DNA of 64,000 bases from Parabacteroides sp. FAFU027 (GTDB taxonomy: Bacteria; Bacteroidota; Bacteroidia; Bacteroidales; UBA7332). The stretch's first letter is position 1, and every line of letters starts with the position of its first letter. The notes under the pieces are model-generated. The model saw only the letters and a program-made list of their open reading frames with translations, did not search any database and was not told where the DNA came from. Positions 58,174 through 64,000 of the stretch are shown here, piece by piece. The stretch spans positions 186,001 through 250,000 of the forward strand of contig NZ_JAKZKV010000002.1 in assembly GCF_022808675.1 (NCBI RefSeq), given 5' to 3'. The position numbers and the translations under genes were made by a program.

Positions 58174-58443
58174 GAGGTATTTTTTTTGCGGGTTATTATG
58201 CTACGCGAACGACCGAATTTGTGATATATTAACCATGATACGGAGAGATTGGTTTCTCAGGCTCAAACTAAATATTTATTTTTGTTTTTTCCAAGTATTC
58301 TCAATGGATTTATTCCTAAAAACGAGAATATGGCTTTTATAAGGGTTATTTTTTTTTGAGTAATTTTTGGGGATCACGTTTTAAGCCTTACCGACAAGGG
58401 TATAAAATAATAGAGAAGCTGCCCCTTTAATTTAGAGAGATAG

Positions 58444-58806
58444 ATGATAAAAATAGTAGTGTGTGACGAAGAATTGATTTTCGTGAAAATGCTTAAGCAG
58501 GAATTAGACAAGTATGGATATGATGTTTCAGTAACAACAGATGGTTATCAGTGCATGGACTTGATCAGAACAAAGATGCCAGATGTGTTGGTGACAGATT
58601 TGTTTGTGCCTCGCCTGAATAGTCTTGAACTTATATCAAAGGTCAGAGAGATAAAACAGAATATCGCGATCCTGGTTTATGCTGATATTCGCTCTGAGAA
58701 AGTCATTGATCAGGTATTTCGTTTGGGGGTAAAAGATTTCGTTTACAAACCGGTTGATCCTGACCGCCTAATCTGGAGAATCAAAACCATTATTAACCGA
58801 AAGTAA
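58444..58806 (+). CDS. Stand-alone response regulator receiver (120 aa)
   Basis: A single CheY-like domain. The acidic pocket is Asp8-Glu9-Glu10 with phosphoacceptor Asp52 in TDLFVPRLN, and Lys102 is in YKPVDPD. The conserved Ser/Thr before the Ala in ILVYAD is Tyr79, an unusual change. No output domain or kinase is adjacent. It is the first gene of a tight run: 8 bp to the HEAT membrane protein, which overlaps the GT2 gene. It probably controls the polymer synthase post-translationally, by binding a partner in the complex, not by DNA binding. Confidence 0.9.
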   Translation: MIKIVVCDEELIFVKMLKQELDKYGYDVSVTTDGYQCMDLIRTKMPDVLVTDLFVPRLNSLELISKVREIKQNIAILVYADIRSEKVIDQVFRLGVKDFVYKPVDPDRLIWRIKTIINRK

Positions 58807-58814
58807 ATAGAACT

Positions 58815-60035
58815 ATGATTACTCACAGGCGGATGATGGCATCTTCGTTTTTTCTGGCTTTTATTCTTTTCTTTATTCTTGTTATTCGGATTGATGAATG
58901 GCTTGTTTCCCCTATCCAATCATCCGGCATAGGTTTTCTGACACCTATTCATTCTCTTTGTAAGAGCTTTATTTCTCAATCTGCTGATTTAAGGGAAGAA
59001 AGCGGCTCGATATTTAGATTTTTATTTCCATACCTAATTGTCATGGCTATTTTGAGTAGTATGAGTATTGTACTACTTTTTTTGGCTGTCATAAATATGC
59101 GATTGTTCTCTAAGGTTCGCGCTCGGAGACGTCAGAATTATACCGATGAAGTTCAAAAATACATCCTTCAGTATATTGATAACAGAGATAAAATTGCAGT
59201 AGCTGAATTAAAAAAACTCCCCCCTAAAATTGTTACTGTACAAATTTTTTTACTCTACAGAAGTATTATCGGCAAGAAGTCCCAACAGCTCATAAGACTA
59301 TTTTATGAGTTGGATTGTAACAAATTTGTTTTAAAAAAATCAGGGAGTATTTTTTGGAGTAACAGACTTCGGTATTTGCCGATAGCATCAGCCATGCAGA
59401 TTACAGCTGCCAAAGAATATGCCCGACAAACCATTGATTGCTACATGCCATTAGTACGAAATGAGGCGGAAATGGCCTTTTTTTATCTGGATAAATATCA
59501 TTCTCTGGATTTTCTGAAAAACTTTAACCGGGTACTTTCAGAATGGCACCAACTGCATATCTACAATCTGATAGTTCGGAAATCTATTCCACCTCCCGAC
59601 TTTTCTGTTTTTTATACAGAGAAAAATGATTCTGTCGTAGCATTTGCTTTACAAATGACGCGTTTGTTCAGACAAAAAAATAACGCAGATCTGGTGATCC
59701 CCTACCTGCGTCATACGAAAGACTTTGTTCGGAAACAGGCCATACTGACTTTGCGGGATTTTGAAATGAACGAAGCTGTTCCCAATTTAATTGACATTTA
59801 CGGGAAAGAAGAACCCAGACTTAAAATCGAGATTATACGCACACTTGCATTTTTGAGTACAAACGAAGCGATGGAGTTCCTGGTTAATGAAATGGCGAAC
59901 CCCGATAAAATGATTCGCATTGAAATTATCCAGAGTCTGGATCATCACCTTCGTTCCCAGTTGCTTAATACGATTGAAAACTTTGACGGCCTTGAGGAGA
60001 TAGTAAGACATATTTCTGACGGACACATTTTGTAA
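58815..60035 (+). CDS. HEAT-repeat membrane protein (406 aa)
   Basis: Two membrane helices at about residues 9-27 and 68-95, a short periplasmic loop between them, and a basic patch (KVRARRRQN) at the cytoplasmic side. The cytoplasmic part is helical and has HEAT-type repeats at about 290-400 (DFVRKQAILTLRDFEMNEAVPNLIDIYG, LKIEIIRTLAFLSTNEAMEFLVNEM, MIRIEIIQSLDHHL). Such repeats hold partners in complexes. It is 8 bp after the response regulator and its TAA overlaps the ATG of the GT2 gene (TAATG), so the three are translationally coupled. It is likely the scaffold that joins the receiver to the synthase. Confidence 0.83.
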   Translation: MITHRRMMASSFFLAFILFFILVIRIDEWLVSPIQSSGIGFLTPIHSLCKSFISQSADLREESGSIFRFLFPYLIVMAILSSMSIVLLFLAVINMRLFSKVRARRRQNYTDEVQKYILQYIDNRDKIAVAELKKLPPKIVTVQIFLLYRSIIGKKSQQLIRLFYELDCNKFVLKKSGSIFWSNRLRYLPIASAMQITAAKEYARQTIDCYMPLVRNEAEMAFFYLDKYHSLDFLKNFNRVLSEWHQLHIYNLIVRKSIPPPDFSVFYTEKNDSVVAFALQMTRLFRQKNNADLVIPYLRHTKDFVRKQAILTLRDFEMNEAVPNLIDIYGKEEPRLKIEIIRTLAFLSTNEAMEFLVNEMANPDKMIRIEIIQSLDHHLRSQLLNTIENFDGLEEIVRHISDGHIL

Positions 60036-61462
60036 TGGCTATGGTAAGTACCTTCCTGGATTCTTTTTTTATCAGTTTTTCGATAGTAATCTATTCCATC
60101 TATTTTCTGATGGGATTATTATCGATGTATAAGCTTGTACACTATAATAAGACCAACAAGATGGTGGATTACAGTGTTCTGCTTTCATCGCCCTATGCAC
60201 CTGGCATCTCCGTTTTGGCTCCGGCATACAATGAGAGTAAAACTATAATTGATAATATCAAAGCCTTGTTAGCCATACAATACGGTGACTTTGAGGTGAT
60301 AATTATTAATGACGGGAGTAAAGATGATTCTCTGGAAAAAGTAATCCGGGAATACCAGTTAGAGAAAGTTGATTATGTGGTGAATTATCGGATTCCAACC
60401 AAACAGATAAGGGGAATTTACCGCTCGACTAACCGGGCTTATCATTTTCTGACGGTTATAGATAAAGAAAACGGAGGTAAGGCTGATTCTCTCAATGCGG
60501 GTATAAACATTTCGCGCCACGAGCTATTTGTGGCCATAGATGTAGATTCAGTCCTTATTCCTGATGCATTACTGAAACTGGTAAAGCCTTTCCTTCAAAC
60601 TGAACATGAACGTGTATTGGCTACGGGAGGCGCTATCCGTGTCGCGAACTCTTGTCATCTTGAAAATGGACACCTGATTGATATTGAGGTTCCCAAAAAC
60701 TTGTGGGCAAAATTTCAGGTAATTGAATATACCCGCGCTTTCCTTATAGGGCGCATTGCCTTGAGTAAGGTCAATGGATTAATGCTTATTTCGGGAGCTT
60801 TAGGCCTTTTCGATAAAGATATTGTGATAAACTGCGGGGGATATAACCGTAACACGGTGGGTGAAGACATGGAACTTATTGTGAGAATGCGAAAATATGC
60901 ATATGAGCATAAAATCCGCCATCGGGTAGAGTATATTCCGGATCCTTTGTGCTGGACAGAGGTTCCTTCAACCCTAAAGGTTCTCAAACGTCAGCGTAAC
61001 CGGTGGGCAAGGGGGGTAATGGATACTTTGTATTTTCATAAAGATGTTTTCTTAAACAGGAAACATGGAGTGATGGGGCTCGTAGCGTATCCCTATTATC
61101 TGTTTCTTGAATGGATGACGCCGATTCTTGAAAGCATCGGAATAACTTACGTTATATTTCTGTTTATTATTGGCCAGTTAAACTGGAAGTTTTTGTGCCT
61201 TTTTTTTGCATTAGGATATCTCTTTTCCGTTGCTTTTTCATGTACTGCTCTTTTATTTGAGGAGATAACTTTTCATCGTTATGATAAAGTCCGGCATCAG
61301 CTTAAGCTCTTTTTGATCCCTTTTGTTGAGCCTCTTATTTTTCATCCATTGAATGTTTATTGGTCCATTTTGGGGAACATCTCTTATTTCAAAGGCGAAA
61401 AAGGATGGGGAAATATGGAGCGAACCGGATTTTCCTCTAGTAAAAAGAAATCAAACATATAA
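60035..61462 (+). CDS. Processive GT2 glycosyltransferase, BcsA/PgaC-like (475 aa)
   Basis: An N-terminal membrane helix (residues 10-31) is followed by a GT2 domain with SVLAPAYNESKTI, the acidic IINDGS with Asp93, the DxD site DVD at 169-171, the GED motif at 276-278, and QRNRW at 320-324, the acceptor-site QxxRW of polymer synthases. C-terminal membrane helices start near 345. The layout is that of hyaluronan/PNAG/cellulose-type synthases, which make and translocate a polymer from a nucleotide sugar. The sugar cannot be told. It overlaps the HEAT gene by one base (TAATG). Confidence 0.92.
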   Translation: MAMVSTFLDSFFISFSIVIYSIYFLMGLLSMYKLVHYNKTNKMVDYSVLLSSPYAPGISVLAPAYNESKTIIDNIKALLAIQYGDFEVIIINDGSKDDSLEKVIREYQLEKVDYVVNYRIPTKQIRGIYRSTNRAYHFLTVIDKENGGKADSLNAGINISRHELFVAIDVDSVLIPDALLKLVKPFLQTEHERVLATGGAIRVANSCHLENGHLIDIEVPKNLWAKFQVIEYTRAFLIGRIALSKVNGLMLISGALGLFDKDIVINCGGYNRNTVGEDMELIVRMRKYAYEHKIRHRVEYIPDPLCWTEVPSTLKVLKRQRNRWARGVMDTLYFHKDVFLNRKHGVMGLVAYPYYLFLEWMTPILESIGITYVIFLFIIGQLNWKFLCLFFALGYLFSVAFSCTALLFEEITFHRYDKVRHQLKLFLIPFVEPLIFHPLNVYWSILGNISYFKGEKGWGNMERTGFSSSKKKSNI

Positions 61463-61634
61463 ATAATCGTGATTAAGAAAGATGGTCGGTTTACAGAAGC
61501 AATTTTACGTTCTAAACCGATATCTTATACTTAAACAACTTCATATAAAATGGACAGGCACAAGGTTTGCTTCAATACGGATATCCGTTTAAGCGAACCT
61601 CAATTGTAACTTCCTCAACAAATAATCTTCTGTA

Positions 61635-63653
61635 ATGAAGTCAAACATTAATCCTCAAATCTCTAAAAATAGTCTGGTTAGCTTACTGGAGAGTTTCTCG
61701 ACAAATATGGTAATTCTTTTTGTTTTCATTTTAGCACTGAGAATCTATGAATTTACCGGTAGTCGGTTTAATATTGGGCTGAAAGATAACCTTGTACCGG
61801 TTTTTAGAACAGCGCTTTGTTTTGATTTGTGTTTTTACTCAACGTTTGGAGTGTTTTTGTTGGTAGCCTCATGTTTGATGAATTATTTTGCTCCAAAGAT
61901 TTCAAGAATCTTACTTGTTCTAGTCCCTGTTGTTATCAGCGTCTGTCATTTATTGCTTGTAAAATATTTTTCTGTTGCTCTTAATCCGTTAGGAGCAGAT
62001 GCTTATCATTACTCTTTCGGAGAAATAAAGCAAACTTTAAGCGCAGCCATAAGCGTGTGGGGTATAGCCAGCCTTTTATTGAGTGTCTCTGTGATTATAG
62101 CTGCATTTGTTTACATACCCCGTTATAAGCGGGTAACTTCAAACTTCAGCATTGGATTGCCTATTCTCTGTATCCTTTTCTTTTTGTTTGGCATTTCTAA
62201 GAGTATGGTTGTAAGCGATTTTGGATCGGAATACAACAATAACTTACTGACCAATAAATCTTCATATTTTTATGCCGCTTCATTTGACTATTTTTTCCAT
62301 TCAGGGAATAATTCAGACATTAGTCTTGACGCTAAATATTCAGATGGGAAAATCGAAAATGATTTTACATATAAAGATCCCGGGAAATATGCCTTTATGC
62401 ATGTCGATAGCACAAAAGATGTATTTTCTTCATATATTCGGAAAAGCGAAACGGCTCCCGATTACGTCTTTATTATTGTCGAAGGATTAGGACGTGCTTT
62501 TTCAAACGATAATTCTTATTTGCAGAGTTTTACCCCATTCCTTGATTCTTTATCGCGGCACAGTCTTTATTGGGAAAATTGTTTGAGTACTGCAGGGCGT
62601 ACATTTGAGGCGTTACCTTCTATTTTAGGGTCATTACCTTATGGATCAAACGGGTTTGCCGAATCAGGCAATCAAATGCCATCCCATTTGAGTCTTATGC
62701 GAATACTTGCTGACAATGGCTACCAGTCATCATTTTATTATGGCGGAGATTCAAAATTTGACAACATGAATCTATTCCTGAAGCAACAGAAGATCAGTCA
62801 CATCTATGATCAGTATAATTTTGACAGTTCGTATAAAAAGCTGCCATCAAATTCAACGGCTTCTTCGTGGGGATATGGAGATTCGGAATTATTCAGATTT
62901 TACCTCAGTAATCTGGATCAACAACCGAAAAACAAGCCCAGAGTCAGTGTTTTGCTAACGCTTGCGACACACAATCCATTCCTGGTGAACGATCAGAAGC
63001 GATATAATGCTCTATTTGAAAAAAGAATACAGGAATTGAAACTTGATGCATCCTCTGTAAAACAGCACAGGGAGTACAAACCACAGTATGCGAGTATCTT
63101 GTATGCAGACGACGCATTGCGCTGTTTTTTCAGAAACTATTCATTAAAGCCTTCATTTAAAAATACGATCTTTATCATTACCGGAGATCACCGGATGCCG
63201 GATATTCCGCTTAGCACAAAGATTGACAGATATCATGTTCCTTTAATTGTTTATAGTCCGTTATTGAAACAAGCTTCGAAATTTCCGGCAGTAGTTTCTC
63301 ATCTGGATATTTCCCCTACTATTTTAACTTTTCAAAAAAAGCAGTATCGTATTAAGGCCCCATCTCTTGTGAGTTGGCTGGGAGCCGGACTTGATACCGC
63401 GCATTTCTTTAGAAATAGAAACAATTATCCGCTGATGCAGACCAAAGAGGGAGTAAATGAATTCATTTCGGGGGATTATATGTTGAGCGCCGGTAAAGTC
63501 TTTAAACTTTCGGAGAATATGGGGCTTAAACCTGTTAAAGATGTAATCCAGTCAGATAAGTTGCAGCGTTTACTCAATCAGTTTATTCTGCGAAATAAAG
63601 AAATGATAGATCAAAAAACATTATTACCTGAAAACCTATTGAAGCAATATTGA
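61635..63653 (+). CDS. LtaS-like alkaline-phosphatase-superfamily membrane protein (672 aa)
   Basis: Five N-terminal membrane helices in the first 190 residues, then a periplasmic sulfatase/LTA-synthase fold. Metal and catalytic residues visible are Glu283 in IIVEGLG, Thr323 in STAGRTFEALPS (the nucleophile position of LtaS), SWGYGD at 411-416, and Asp518-His519 in ITGDHRMPD. The enzyme probably transfers a phospho-alcohol group (glycerophosphate or ethanolamine phosphate) onto a polysaccharide or lipid. No sulfatase Cys/Ser formylglycine motif is present, so it is not a PUL sulfatase. It sits 172 bp after the GT2 gene in the same direction. It most likely modifies the GT2 polymer or its anchor. 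Confidence 0.88.
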   Translation: MKSNINPQISKNSLVSLLESFSTNMVILFVFILALRIYEFTGSRFNIGLKDNLVPVFRTALCFDLCFYSTFGVFLLVASCLMNYFAPKISRILLVLVPVVISVCHLLLVKYFSVALNPLGADAYHYSFGEIKQTLSAAISVWGIASLLLSVSVIIAAFVYIPRYKRVTSNFSIGLPILCILFFLFGISKSMVVSDFGSEYNNNLLTNKSSYFYAASFDYFFHSGNNSDISLDAKYSDGKIENDFTYKDPGKYAFMHVDSTKDVFSSYIRKSETAPDYVFIIVEGLGRAFSNDNSYLQSFTPFLDSLSRHSLYWENCLSTAGRTFEALPSILGSLPYGSNGFAESGNQMPSHLSLMRILADNGYQSSFYYGGDSKFDNMNLFLKQQKISHIYDQYNFDSSYKKLPSNSTASSWGYGDSELFRFYLSNLDQQPKNKPRVSVLLTLATHNPFLVNDQKRYNALFEKRIQELKLDASSVKQHREYKPQYASILYADDALRCFFRNYSLKPSFKNTIFIITGDHRMPDIPLSTKIDRYHVPLIVYSPLLKQASKFPAVVSHLDISPTILTFQKKQYRIKAPSLVSWLGAGLDTAHFFRNRNNYPLMQTKEGVNEFISGDYMLSAGKVFKLSENMGLKPVKDVIQSDKLQRLLNQFILRNKEMIDQKTLLPENLLKQY

Positions 63654-63704
63654 TAGCTTTTCGTTACCAGAAACCGTTGTATTCGCTACTAAACATGTCA
63701 TTCT

Positions 63705-64000
63705 ATGAATATATTCAGCTATAATCGAAGTAAATATTATGGATTAATCCTCTCCTGTATTGCAATATTCTATTGTTCCGTAGGCTTTGCTCAGCAACAG
63801 TTTAATTCAGATGAGCTGTTTCAGCAAGCAAGAGATGCAGCCTTCAACAAAAAAGATTATCCACTTGCTATCAGGTTGTCACGTCAGGCATTGCAATTAA
63901 GTCCTCAGTATAACGATATCCGCACTTTTCTGGGACGTATTTATACCTGGAGTGGGAAGATCGATAGTGCAAGGATTGAATTACAGACTGTATTAAAGTT
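63705..64000 (+). CDS. TPR / outer-membrane beta-barrel protein, N-terminal 98 residues (window edge)
   Basis: Open from the ATG at 63705 to the end of the window. The signal peptide includes LILSCIAIFYCSVGFAQ; the mature part starts QQFNSDELFQQARDAAFNKKDYPLAIRLSRQALQLSPQYNDIRTFLGRIYTWSGK, two TPR-like repeats. This is how YaiO-type outer-membrane barrel proteins begin: a TPR front followed by a barrel. In other loci such a protein accompanies a GT2 synthase as its export pore. The C-terminal barrel, if present, is beyond the window, so the YaiO call is provisional. It lies 51 bp after the LtaS-like gene. Confidence 0.78.
   Translation, partial: MNIFSYNRSKYYGLILSCIAIFYCSVGFAQQQFNSDELFQQARDAAFNKKDYPLAIRLSRQALQLSPQYNDIRTFLGRIYTWSGKIDSARIELQTVLK

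Noticed and set aside
61635-63653. PUL-type sulfatase
   Set aside because: No formylglycine motif (C/S-x-P-x-R); the five membrane helices and the Thr nucleophile fit LtaS-type enzymes.

Overview
The window looks like a chromosomal segment of a Bacteroidota bacterium, most likely Bacteroidales. The support is a SusC/SusD pair, a hybrid two-component system regulator, lipoproteins with Bacteroidota-type lipoboxes, TAnnTTTG-type -7 promoter elements, a CarboxypepD_reg-TonB receptor and a DUF6261 protein. I cannot fix the genus. I saw no rRNA, tRNA, CRISPR array or intact insertion sequence.

Layout. 0-5.3 kb: the N-terminus of an acetyltransferase-like protein, a TonB-dependent receptor, small hypotheticals and a nucleotidyltransferase-like protein that has lost its catalytic aspartates. 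5.4-9.3 kb: an ECF sigma factor with a membrane anti-sigma-like protein, divergent from a von Willebrand A protein; the two divergent genes share a nearly identical acidic protein module. 9.5-13.1 kb: an esterase with a carbohydrate-binding domain and a pectate lyase, followed by a relic of the 3' end of a VWA gene. 13.8-18 kb: a DUF6261 protein, two tandem paralogous membrane proteins separated by palindromic hairpins, and a DPP4-like prolyl peptidase.

18-48.6 kb is a large polysaccharide utilisation locus. It holds GH127, GH43-CBM32-LamG, a CotH-like kinase, a HExxH metallopeptidase-like DUF4859 lipoprotein, a DUF4859 surface lipoprotein, SusD, SusC, a second GH127, a LamG-GH127/GH146-like enzyme, a GH97 fused to a second HExxH domain, GH27, and a divergent HTCS regulator. 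Two promoters, those of the second GH127 and of GH27, carry a matching operator-like element of two half-sites 21 bp apart, at nearly the same distance from the start codon. This suggests one HTCS regulon made of two operons. The mix of beta-L-arabinofuranosidases, a GH43, alpha-galactosidase-type enzymes, two metallopeptidase-like domains and a prolyl peptidase fits a hydroxyproline-rich plant glycoprotein (extensin-like) target, or otherwise pectic arabinan/arabinogalactan. The extensin reading is inference.

48.7-57.7 kb: hypotheticals, a 21-bp tandem repeat, a DUF255 thioredoxin-fold protein, a HEPN/MNT pair whose HEPN gene carries an early in-frame stop, adenosylhomocysteinase and a YfhO-type membrane protein. 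57.7-64 kb: a ferritin-like protein, then a run of response regulator, HEAT membrane protein, GT2 synthase, LtaS-like phosphotransferase and a TPR/outer-membrane protein cut by the window edge. This last set is probably a little-described surface polymer assembly system.

Intergenic regions carry several families of small inverted-repeat elements of the kind dispersed in Bacteroidota genomes.
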